Positions 1-8,174 of a stretch of 64,000 nt of DNA are shown piece after piece. How positions within the stretch are numbered: position 1 is the first letter of the stretch; every line of letters begins with the position of its first letter. The translations under genes and the position numbers were made by a program. The notes beneath the pieces are model-generated. The model made no database searches, was not told where the DNA came from, and was given only the letters and a program-made list of their open reading frames with translations. Where the stretch lies: contig NZ_JBAWJZ010000007.1 of the NCBI RefSeq assembly GCF_043876835.1, forward strand, positions 1 to 64,000, written 5' to 3'. The stretch is from Yeosuana sp043876835 (GTDB lineage: Bacteria; Bacteroidota; Bacteroidia; Flavobacteriales; Flavobacteriaceae).

Positions 1-113
1 ATTTCATTGGCAACATCCTTTGATGCCGCCCCAGAGTTCTCATAAACCACGGTTCCTATGTTCTCAAACCTCTTCTCAAATCCTGTCGCTTTGTCTATAC
101 TGCTCTTTAACAT
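1..113 (-). CDS. nagB: Glucosamine-6-phosphate deaminase, N-terminal part (cut by window edge)
   Basis: Only the first 37 or so codons lie in the window, read on the minus strand from an ATG at 113. The translation begins MLKSSIDKATGFEKRFENIG and continues with a VVYENS...ASKDVANEI segment. It aligns by eye with the N-terminus of the full nagB at 42086-44023 (RFEKIHNVIFDSSLEAS..VAQEIANLI). NagB converts glucosamine-6-phosphate to fructose-6-phosphate and ammonia in the cytoplasm. The start lies 14 bp after the stop of the upstream permease gene, so the two are probably cotranscribed as a GlcNAc uptake and catabolism unit. Whether this copy also carries the C-terminal PIG-L domain cannot be seen. 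Identification rests on a short stretch. Confidence 0.72.
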   Translation of the reverse strand, partial: MLKSSIDKATGFEKRFENIGTVVYENSGAASKDVANE

Positions 114-127
114 GTTTTCTACTTTTT

Positions 128-1462
128 TTATAAGTCCTTTTTTGAGTAATTAGTCTTAATTGTCCAACTTTTAATCTTATGCCCCCAAATAGAAAAAAAA
201 AGAATAATGGTATAACAAGGAATCAAGATCCAGTAACTGTGCGTTGCAGAATTTGACAGAGCTTCTGCCTTATCAAAACCATTTGCTATTAGCTCATGTT
301 TGCCCGCATCTACCATTCTTCCATACAGTGGTGGGATAATGGCACCGCCTGAAATGGCCATAATTAACAAGGCTGAGGCAGTTTTTGTAAACTTTCCTAA
401 TCCTTCTAAAGTTAGTGGCCAAACCGCAGGCCAAACTAAAGCGTTTGCTATCCCAAGAGAAGCTACTAATAAAACAGAAGTAAATCCAGTGGTTGACAAA
501 ATACAAATGCTAAAAATAATTCCTAGAGTTGCACTAATTTTCAATGCAGCTCCTTGTTTCAAATATTTTGGGATCAAAACAACACCTAAAGCATATGTGC
601 ATACCATTGACAAAAGAGTAAGCGTAGTAAAGAATTTTGCATCTGCTGCTGAAAAACCTAAAGAAATCCCGTATGCAATTATCGTATCCCCAGCTATTAC
701 TTCTGCTCCTACATAAACAAATAAGGTCAATACGCCCAACCATAGATGAGGAAATTGAAAGATACTTGTTTTAGCCGTTTTAGCATCTGTTGATTCTTTT
801 ACTTCTGCAGCTTCCACATGTGGTAATGGTGCTTTTCTAATCAGCATTCCAAGTATGAACAGTACCAAGGCCATAATCAAATATGGCAGAAATACACTAT
901 CTGCCATTTTGTCCAAAAGGATGCCTTTTTCTTCGACGGAGACGTTGCCCAGTTTTTCTTTAACTTCATCAATTCCTGATAACAGCAAAGTTCCAAAAAT
1001 TAAGGAGCCAAGTGCCCCTGCTGTTTTGTTTGCTATTCCCATAATGGCTATTCGCTTTGCACCGCTTTCTATGGGTCCTAATATGGTGATATAAGGATTG
1101 GCTGCTGTTTGCAATAGTGTCATCCCAATTCCTTGAATAAAAATACCTGTTAAAAATACCCAGTAAGTTCTTGCCTCGGCAGCTGGTATAAAAACCAGTG
1201 CTCCCAGCCCCATGACGATTAGTCCTAAGGACATCCCTTTTCTGTAACCTATTTTATTTAAGATGTAAGAAGCGGGCAAGGCCATGACTACAAACGAAAT
1301 ATAGGATGCGGAGGCCACAAAATAAGATTGGGCATCGGTCAATTCATTTATGGTTTTCATAAAGGGAATCAAGGCTCCGTTTATCCAAGTGACAAACCCA
1401 AAAATAAAAAAGAGGCCTGCTATTATTATTATTGGAATTGTGTTTTTATTTGATTGTACCAT
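128..1462 (-). CDS. FHS-family sugar MFS permease, probable GlcNAc transporter (NagP-like)
   Basis: The 444-residue protein has about 12 hydrophobic segments and the pattern of the fucose/glucose/galactose:H+ symporter (FHS) family. This includes the early FGFVTWINGALIPF segment, the NKIGYRKGMSLGL loop after the second helix and the GMTLLQTAANPYITILGP motif in helix 4. FHS permeases import monosaccharides across the inner membrane with protons. The gene sits directly before a nagB start with a 14-bp gap, which favours GlcNAc as substrate; this is inferred from context, as FucP, GluP and NagP are hard to separate by eye. The ATG at 1462 gives a normal N-terminus. A candidate regulator box lies at 1621-1650, 158 bp before the start. 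Confidence 0.82.
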   Translation of the reverse strand: MVQSNKNTIPIIIIAGLFFIFGFVTWINGALIPFMKTINELTDAQSYFVASASYISFVVMALPASYILNKIGYRKGMSLGLIVMGLGALVFIPAAEARTYWVFLTGIFIQGIGMTLLQTAANPYITILGPIESGAKRIAIMGIANKTAGALGSLIFGTLLLSGIDEVKEKLGNVSVEEKGILLDKMADSVFLPYLIMALVLFILGMLIRKAPLPHVEAAEVKESTDAKTAKTSIFQFPHLWLGVLTLFVYVGAEVIAGDTIIAYGISLGFSAADAKFFTTLTLLSMVCTYALGVVLIPKYLKQGAALKISATLGIIFSICILSTTGFTSVLLVASLGIANALVWPAVWPLTLEGLGKFTKTASALLIMAISGGAIIPPLYGRMVDAGKHELIANGFDKAEALSNSATHSYWILIPCYTIILFFSIWGHKIKSWTIKTNYSKKDL

Positions 1463-1620
1463 TTATTTATATTATTTAAAGGTCTTATAGAAGTCATTCT
1501 ACTAATTATGACTTAAAATTGAATTTTACAGTTAAAATTTATGGTTTCTAACAACATCCTCATTTACTAAGTTTACTTGAATATTATTTTTGCAAAAAAA
1601 AGCTGTTTAATAAATTTATA

Positions 1621-1650
1621 GGTCTTCGATTTTCTTTAAAAGGTTTGCCT
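1621..1650 (-). promoter_or_regulatory. Candidate AraC/HTCC operator, copy C (before the permease-nagB unit)
   Basis: Read on the minus strand, this 30-bp stretch has two ACC cores exactly 21 bp apart (plus-strand GGT at 1642-1644 and 1621-1623), with a T-run after the first core and a GAAAAT block between them. Counted by hand it matches copy A (1801-1830) at 20 of 28 positions and copy B (10818-10846) at 21 of 28. Same-strand cores about two helical turns apart fit AraC-type DNA binding. It is the weakest of the three copies and lies further from its gene. The rest of the 425-bp gap (1463-1887) holds copy A, a short direct repeat (GACAATTGTT at 1840, GACAATTATT at 1858) and otherwise AT-rich sequence without a recognisable gene. 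Confidence 0.45.
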
Positions 1651-1800
1651 TTGTTCTTTTTAATCAATTATATGTTCATTTATTAAATTAATAACTATTC
1701 TAAAGTTAAAAGCAATTGACTGTTTTATTTCTTTAAAATAATTGTAAAATATCTTAATTGGTTTAAGTCAGTACTTTTTAGTGTAATAAATTAATAGAAA

Positions 1801-1830
1801 AACGAACCTTTTTTGGAAAATACAAAACCC
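1801..1830 (+). promoter_or_regulatory. Candidate AraC/HTCC operator, copy A (before the secreted sorting-domain protein)
   Basis: This stretch contains CGAACCTTTTTT, then GGAAAATACAAAACC, with ACC cores at 1806-1808 and 1827-1829, exactly 21 bp apart. Counted over the 28 bp from the A at 1802, it is identical to copy B (before the GH2 gene, minus strand) at 25 positions. It ends 58 bp before the start codon at 1888; copy B ends 54 bp before its start codon. Similar spacing at two unrelated genes on opposite strands supports a regulatory role. The gene for the AraC-domain hybrid regulator lies between the two sites. Confidence 0.6.
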
Positions 1831-1887
1831 AAAAAGTAAGACAATTGTTTAATATTGGACAATTATTAATCCTTTATAAACATTATT

Positions 1888-2616
1888 ATGAAAAAAATTA
1901 CTTGCATCCTATTATTTACTATTTCGCTATTTAGCTTTGCTCAAGAACAACATATTTATACTTTCGATAATAGCGAGGAATCTTTTGTTGGAGAAGGTGG
2001 TACTGTAACTGCTAGTCCAACAGGACATGTAACTTTTACAAGTACAACTTCATCTTATGCCAGAATGGCTCAACTTCTTAAAAATGTTGATGCGAATACA
2101 TATAAGTTTTTGCATATAAGAATTAAAAATTTGTCGGCAGACAATGATGTGTTGGCTCTTGCTGTAGGTCCAACAAGTTCAATTGTTGTAAACATACCAA
2201 TATCTGTTAATGATGCAGATTATAAAGATTATACAGTAGAATTAACAAGTCCGAAATGGATAGGAACTATTACTCCTTTTAAATTTTTCCCAAAAAGTAC
2301 AGCAAATGGAAATTTAAGCACAGCAGGTACTATAATTTATGATTATATAATTTTTAGTAGTAACGCAACTTTGGCCGTTAATGATGTAGAACAACATAAA
2401 AGTAAAATATACCCAAACCCTGCTAAGGATGTATTGAACATTAAAACGGTGAAAAATGATGTGAGAAAATTAGAATTATACAATCTGTTAGGTAAAAAAG
2501 TTGCTAGCAAGGTAAACTCAAATAATATTAATGTTCAAAATTTATCTAAAGGCATTTATTTAGTTCAAATAACTACTGATGGTGGTGTATTAACTTCTAA
2601 GTTTTTAAAAGACTAA
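1888..2616 (+). CDS. Secreted protein with CBM-like beta domain and type IX sorting domain
   Basis: The 242-residue protein has a signal peptide (about residues 1-18, ending FSFAQ). A beta-rich domain at about 20-155 has the pattern of a carbohydrate-binding jelly roll (YKFLHIRIKN...DYKDYTVEL...YDYIIFSS). The C-terminal Por-type sorting domain (about 170-242) has the usual start IYPNPAKDVLNI, the ELYNLLGKKV strand and the ending GIYLVQITTDGG...KFLKD. Such domains direct export through the type IX system and usually surface anchoring. No catalytic motif is visible, so a glycan-binding role is the most likely reading, but this is inference. It stands alone between the GlcNAc permease unit and the hybrid regulator, preceded by a candidate operator at 1801-1830 and followed by a hairpin terminator. 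Confidence 0.75.
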   Translation: MKKITCILLFTISLFSFAQEQHIYTFDNSEESFVGEGGTVTASPTGHVTFTSTTSSYARMAQLLKNVDANTYKFLHIRIKNLSADNDVLALAVGPTSSIVVNIPISVNDADYKDYTVELTSPKWIGTITPFKFFPKSTANGNLSTAGTIIYDYIIFSSNATLAVNDVEQHKSKIYPNPAKDVLNIKTVKNDVRKLELYNLLGKKVASKVNSNNINVQNLSKGIYLVQITTDGGVLTSKFLKD

Positions 2617-2709
2617 GGTTGCTAGTTGTTTTTTAAAAAAATTGTATTCTTATATTATACCAAGAATATTGTCTTTATTCTAACAAGCATCGAAATTAAT
2701 AGCATTTCT

Positions 2710-2754
2710 AAAATTCTTTTAAATATATATCAAACATATATTTAAAAGAATTTT
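2710..2754 (+). terminator. AT-rich 19-bp perfect hairpin after the secreted protein gene
   Basis: Arms at 2710-2728 and 2736-2754 are perfect inverted repeats of 19 bp around a 7-base loop, and the right arm ends in a T-run. The hairpin lies 94 bp after the stop at 2616. The stem is almost wholly A and T, so it is weaker than a GC-rich terminator, but its position fits transcript termination before the regulator gene at 2890. Confidence 0.5.
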
Positions 2755-2889
2755 TGAGTTCTTCAATGAATGAAAATTAGATTTAAAAATACTTAATCAA
2801 CTTATTTGAATTCAATCATTCATTTATTAATATCTATATTTGTTAAAGAGTGTTTTTAATTAAAATAATTCTCAATTTATCAAAAATCC

Positions 2890-5800
2890 ATGAAACATTT
2901 GCTTCCTCACATATTAAGCATCTTTTTTTTATCGTCTTTTTTTGTATTTAGCCAAAACGCTCATTTTATTAATTTGACTAGAGAAGATGGATTAGCAAGT
3001 AACTTTGTAAGAGTAATAGATCAAGATTCTTATGGTTATATGTGGTTTGGGACAGACAATGGATTAAATCGATATGACGGTATTAACATGGACCTTTATC
3101 GCAATAATAGACAAGATGCAAGTTCTTTATCTAATAATCATATTGTAGATATTTTGCATACATCTATTGGAAAACTAATTGTTTGTACTACAAATAGTGT
3201 AGATGTTTTCAATTATAAAACAGAAAAATTTGAACATTTAAATTTTATTGACAACCACATATTCAAAGGAATTATTGAAACCTTTGAAAACGAAATATGG
3301 GTACTTACAAGAAACAATGTGGTTAATATATTAAACGCTGATTTACAATTTATAAATAGCTTAGATTTATTGAGGTTAAGAAAAAACAGACCTTCATTTA
3401 AAAAAAATGTAAATGTTTTTAAGTACAATAAAAATAATTTGGTTCTCTATTATGAAGGTGATGGTTTTTATTTATTAAACTCGAAAACAAAAAAATTAAA
3501 CTTTCTATGTAATGATATAATTCCCAATTCTATACATATTATTAAAATTTACCCTATTAGTAAATCAGAATTTTGGATTATGAGCTTATCTGGGGTATTT
3601 GTAGTCAAAAATGGAGTTATAACAAATAAATACGTTGAAGGAGATATAAAAACAAGTAAAAACTTAACAAGCAATTTTGTTTTAGACCTAAAAATAATGC
3701 CCAATAATGAGTATTGGCTATTTACAGATGGCGGTGGAATTAATATTTTTAACAGTATTACAAAGAAGTTTAGATATATTGTTAATGATTTAAACAATAA
3801 TTACTCTTTAGCATCTAACTTTATCTACACAACATATATAGATAATAATTCATCACTATGGTTGGGAACAGTTAAAAATGGTGTTAGCCAGTTTGATAAT
3901 GAGAATCCTTTTAGTACATACAAAGTAATAAAGACCGAAAATAATCAAAAGTTTGATGTCCCTGTAATTTCATTGTTTTTAGACTCAAAAAATCGAATTT
4001 GGGTTGGTTGTGATGGCAAAGGATTGTATAAGTTTGAAAATAATATTTTAGAACAAGTATTATATGATGAATCCATAAAAACAATATCAAGCATTAATCA
4101 AATAGAATCTGATATTTTAATATTAGGAACCTACAAAAATGGTCTAAGCACCTACAACGTTAAAGAACATAGATTAACACAACAGAAGTATATTAATAAT
4201 CTATTAAATTTAGATACTAAGATAACTTTTATTGAAAAGGATGATAATTTTTTTTATATAGGAGGCAATAAAATTGTTCGATTTAATAGAAAAAATAACA
4301 GTCTATTTATAAATCCAGACATAAATTTTACTTCAAATAATTTACGTGCATTGTCATTTGAAAAATATTCCAACAATGCTTTTTATATAGGACATTCGAC
4401 TGGTTTATTCAAATACTCGAATGACAAATTTGAAGTAACTTCAAATCTCCCAAAAAAAGTCAATAGCATATATAAATACAATGAAAATAACTATTGGTTG
4501 GCAACTAACAGCGGACTCGCTTTAATAGATATAAACAAAAAAAAAACGATTATTTATGGTTCCGAATCTGGCTTAAACAATGAAAATATAAATTCTATAT
4601 TAGCTTACAACTTCAATAGTTTATGGTTGGGTACAAGTCAAGGAATTTCAAATTTCAATACCGAAACTAAAAAATTCACAAATTACACTTATAAAGATGG
4701 GTTCATTGATAATTCATTTAAATCGTTAAAATCTCTTAAACTAAATGATGGTCGTTTAGTTTTTGGAGGCGTAAAAGGACTATTAGTATTTCATCCAGAT
4801 AGTATAAAAACGAAAACGAAAACAAACAAAGTAATATTTACTAAATTATTTATAAACAATAAAAACCTAGCATTAAATGGAAACAAAGTTTTAAATGCTC
4901 CGTTGGAGCAAACAAAACTAATTACCTTAAATCATAAAGATAAAGTCATCAAAATAAATTTTACATCATTTAATTTTAAATATGCAAAAAACATAAAATT
5001 CTCATATAAACTTGAAGGATATAACAATGAGTGGAGTATTACTAAAGAACGGTCTTTAACATACATGAATTTATCTCCAGGCACTTATACTTTAAAAGTA
5101 AAAGCTTCTAGTTTGTCTGGTTTGTGGGACGAATCGTATTCATCAATAACACTTAAAGTCTTACCTGCTTGGTGGCAAACAATTTGGTTTAAAATATTGG
5201 TTATTAGCTTTATAATTTTTATAATCTTTATAATCAATAAAACTATTTTAAATAAAGAACGTCTAAAAAGAGATTTTGAATTTGAAAAAAAGACATTAAA
5301 AGAACAAAATGAATTAGACGAGAAACAATTGGAGTTTTTTACCAATTTGTCTCACGAAATCCGTACACCTTTAAGCTTAATAATTAGCCCTGTTGAATCC
5401 ATAATAAAAGAAACAACTAACTTAAATATTAAAAACAATTTATCTCTAATTCAAAAAAATGCTTTAAGAATTAATAGATTGATTAATAGAGGTGTTGATT
5501 TTAGAAAAACTCAATTTAAAGAGCCTGATATACAAATTGTACAGGAAGATATTATTAGCTTTCTTAAAGAATTGATAGGAAGTTTTAGTGATTTTTCAAT
5601 GAGTAAACATATTGAACTTGAATTCATTAGCAATCGAGACTCCTTGCTTTTATGGTTTGACAAATACATGGTAGAAACCATTTTTTATAACCTTTTATCT
5701 AATGCATTTAAGTACAGTAATAAAAACGACAAAATTCTTTTAAAAATAAATTTAAAAGATGAGCATGTAAGCATTATTGTCCAAGATTTTGGGCAAGGTA

Positions 5801-6861
5801 TTTTAAAAGAAGATATTCCTTATATTTTTGAACGTTTTTATCAATCTAAAAACCATATTGGAGGATATGGCATCGGTTTAGCCTTAACCCAAGAGTTTGT
5901 TAAAGCCCACAAAGGAAGCATTAAAGTAGATAGCGTTTTTGGAAAAGGAAGTACTTTTGAAGTTATTTTTCAATTAGGAAATAGTCATTTTGAAAAAAGT
6001 GATTTAGTTGAACTGAACAATAAAACGGAATATGTTCTTTCAGAAAATAAATTATCGGAACATAACGAAATACTGGATGTCAAGCTAAAAAATAAAACAA
6101 TACTTGTAGTAGAAGACGAAACTACTTTAAGAGATTATTTATACACAAACCTTTCTAAAACATACATAGTAATAACTGCAGAAAATGGTTTAGAAGCTTT
6201 AGATATTATAAAAAATCAAAAAATACATTTAGTAGTTTCAGATATTGCAATGCCAATAATGAATGGTTTCGAATTTTGTAAAAAACTAAAAGAGAACGTA
6301 AAAACATGTGACGTACCTATCATTCTATTAACAGCAAAAACTCGTAATGAAGAAAAAGTTGAAGGTTATGAAACTGGAGCCGATGCTTATCTTGAAAAAC
6401 CTTTCTCTTTAGATGTTTTAAAATCTAGAATAAATAATCTTTTACAAAGAAGAATTAGACTAAAAGACAAAATGGTTGATAATTTAGACATCACTATAGA
6501 TTCTGAAACTATCAACACTTCAGACGAAAAATTCTACGAACAAACCTTAGCTATCATTGAAAAACATATTGACGACATAGACTTTAACATTACTACATTC
6601 TCAAAAGAATTAGGTATGAGTAAGTCTCTTATTTACAGCAAAATGTCTAAAATAACCAATATGAGTATTAATAATTTAATATTAACCATAAGGCTTAATA
6701 AAGCTTCTCAAATGCTTATATATACCAACAAACCAATAGTTGATATATCATTACTAGTTGGTTTTCAAAACGCCAAATATTTTAGCACTAGTTTTAAAAA
6801 GAGGTTTGGTACTACACCATCTAAATATAGAGACGAGAAAAGCAATTTAAATGAAATTTAA
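2890..6861 (+). CDS. Hybrid two-component system (HTCC) sensor kinase/AraC regulator
   Basis: The 1323-residue protein has the full hybrid architecture. It has a signal peptide (ends FVFSQ), a periplasmic sensor of Reg_prop beta-propeller repeats (about 25-680, with units such as GYMWFGTDNGLNRYDG and LWLGTSQGISNFN) and a Y_Y_Y domain (about 690-755). A transmembrane helix lies at about 764-785. The HisKA domain has phospho-acceptor His822 in NLSHEIRTPLSLI. An ATPase domain (about 915-1035, NLLSNAFKYS, GYGIGLAL), a receiver (about 1066-1185, phospho-Asp1118 in SDIAMPIMNG) and a C-terminal AraC helix-turn-helix (about 1215-1318, ending FKKRFGTTPSKYRDE) follow. These proteins sense a periplasmic oligosaccharide and switch on polysaccharide-utilisation genes. 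The probable ligand is an N-glycan fragment, inferred from the neighbours. Candidate targets are the three box-bearing units at 1462, 1888 and 10763. Confidence 0.95.
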   Translation: MKHLLPHILSIFFLSSFFVFSQNAHFINLTREDGLASNFVRVIDQDSYGYMWFGTDNGLNRYDGINMDLYRNNRQDASSLSNNHIVDILHTSIGKLIVCTTNSVDVFNYKTEKFEHLNFIDNHIFKGIIETFENEIWVLTRNNVVNILNADLQFINSLDLLRLRKNRPSFKKNVNVFKYNKNNLVLYYEGDGFYLLNSKTKKLNFLCNDIIPNSIHIIKIYPISKSEFWIMSLSGVFVVKNGVITNKYVEGDIKTSKNLTSNFVLDLKIMPNNEYWLFTDGGGINIFNSITKKFRYIVNDLNNNYSLASNFIYTTYIDNNSSLWLGTVKNGVSQFDNENPFSTYKVIKTENNQKFDVPVISLFLDSKNRIWVGCDGKGLYKFENNILEQVLYDESIKTISSINQIESDILILGTYKNGLSTYNVKEHRLTQQKYINNLLNLDTKITFIEKDDNFFYIGGNKIVRFNRKNNSLFINPDINFTSNNLRALSFEKYSNNAFYIGHSTGLFKYSNDKFEVTSNLPKKVNSIYKYNENNYWLATNSGLALIDINKKKTIIYGSESGLNNENINSILAYNFNSLWLGTSQGISNFNTETKKFTNYTYKDGFIDNSFKSLKSLKLNDGRLVFGGVKGLLVFHPDSIKTKTKTNKVIFTKLFINNKNLALNGNKVLNAPLEQTKLITLNHKDKVIKINFTSFNFKYAKNIKFSYKLEGYNNEWSITKERSLTYMNLSPGTYTLKVKASSLSGLWDESYSSITLKVLPAWWQTIWFKILVISFIIFIIFIINKTILNKERLKRDFEFEKKTLKEQNELDEKQLEFFTNLSHEIRTPLSLIISPVESIIKETTNLNIKNNLSLIQKNALRINRLINRGVDFRKTQFKEPDIQIVQEDIISFLKELIGSFSDFSMSKHIELEFISNRDSLLLWFDKYMVETIFYNLLSNAFKYSNKNDKILLKINLKDEHVSIIVQDFGQGILKEDIPYIFERFYQSKNHIGGYGIGLALTQEFVKAHKGSIKVDSVFGKGSTFEVIFQLGNSHFEKSDLVELNNKTEYVLSENKLSEHNEILDVKLKNKTILVVEDETTLRDYLYTNLSKTYIVITAENGLEALDIIKNQKIHLVVSDIAMPIMNGFEFCKKLKENVKTCDVPIILLTAKTRNEEKVEGYETGADAYLEKPFSLDVLKSRINNLLQRRIRLKDKMVDNLDITIDSETINTSDEKFYEQTLAIIEKHIDDIDFNITTFSKELGMSKSLIYSKMSKITNMSINNLILTIRLNKASQMLIYTNKPIVDISLLVGFQNAKYFSTSFKKRFGTTPSKYRDEKSNLNEI

Positions 6862-6880
6862 ATTATGTAAAACATAAATC

Positions 6881-8130
6881 TTATTTAAACTTATCTTTTA
6901 AGTTTATTGTTTTATTATTGATAAGTGGTCTTGCACTAAAACCAATATAATATATATATAAAAGCAACACAAAATTGAGCAGCATACCAACTTTTAAAGA
7001 AGTAAAATCGCTAATAAAACCAATTAATAACTGTATAACAGCACCTCCTATAATTCCACTTACTAAAATTCCTGCAAAAGCACCATGTAGTTTATCGATA
7101 GAATTTAAACCAAGTGAAAATATAATAGGGTACATTACAGATAATAAAAATCCGCATGATTGAAATCCGTAAAGAGATACTTCAACAGAACCAAATAATG
7201 CAAATGAAAGACTTAATATTGACAATAATGTGAAAAGTTTTAATACTAACTTACTATCTAAAAATTTCAAAAGTATTAATCCAACTATACCACCAATAGT
7301 CATTAATCCCCAAAAATTAGCTACTACGCTAGCTCCAGTTGTTTCATAATCGAACTTATGATAAATTTGTAAAAATTTAGACATCCAATAAGAAATACCT
7401 TGTTCTACCCCTACGTAAGCAAAAAGGCCAAAGAAAAACAATTGAACTGTTCTGTTTTTAAAAAGTTGTAAATAGCTTTCTTTAGTACCTACTTTTTCGT
7501 TTTCGTCTAATGATACTTTAGGAAACTTTATCAGAAAAATTAATAAAATTAATACTAAACTTAAAAAAGCAAATATCCAATAGATAGATGTCCACGACAT
7601 TCCAATTGAAGTTACACCTGATAATAAATCAATAATTGGATTTGTATTTTCGGCATTACCAATATTAGTTACTAACCAAGAATATACTAGTGGACTTACA
7701 AATGAAGCAACACCAAAGATTAGTTGTCCCATAACAGAAGTAAATGCATAATTTTCTTTTCCGCCAGATTCTCTTAAAAGTGGATTTATTACAACTTGTA
7801 AGATAGCCATACCAGTACCAATGGTAAATAATGAAAATAAGAATAAATTAAATGAAGGAATACAAACAAAAAGAACTGACCCAAATAAAGCTAATGCAAA
7901 ACCAATAATCATCATTACTTTCTCACCGTATTTTTCAGTCATGAAACCAGCAGGTATAGACATAACACCGTAGGTAATAAAAAAAGAGAAGGCAAAAACC
8001 CAGCCATAGTTTCGCTTAAACTATAACTTGACGAAACACTTGGGTTTAGTGCACCAAGTATGTTTGTTAAAAATGAAATAACAAAAAATGCTAATAATAT
8101 CAATACTACTAAAATATAATTCTTTTTCAT
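6881..8130 (-). pseudogene. FHS-family MFS sugar permease, broken by a one-base frameshift
   Basis: Two adjacent minus-strand frames together make one permease. The first (8130-7939) gives a normal start and first helices (FLTNILGALNPSVSSSYSLS...TMAGFLP). The second (open from about 7963 to 6881) continues with ITYGVMSIPAGFMTEKYGEKV and ten more helices. The frames meet at a run of seven T on the coding strand (plus-strand A run 7979-7985). One extra T would join them as SLFFITYGVMSIPAG and give about 416 residues, the normal family size. Either the gene is inactive, or the run is a sequencing error or slips between on and off states. The start lies 44 bp after the GH2 stop, so the two form one unit. 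The substrate is probably mannose or another N-glycan sugar, by context. Confidence 0.85.
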
Positions 8131-8174
8131 TTTAAAACATCTTGTTTATCAATCATTTACAACAAAAAATTATT

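Noticed and set aside
7939..8130. Separate 63-residue membrane protein gene
   Set aside because: Its sequence is the first part of the permease whose remainder follows in the next frame; one missing base explains both.
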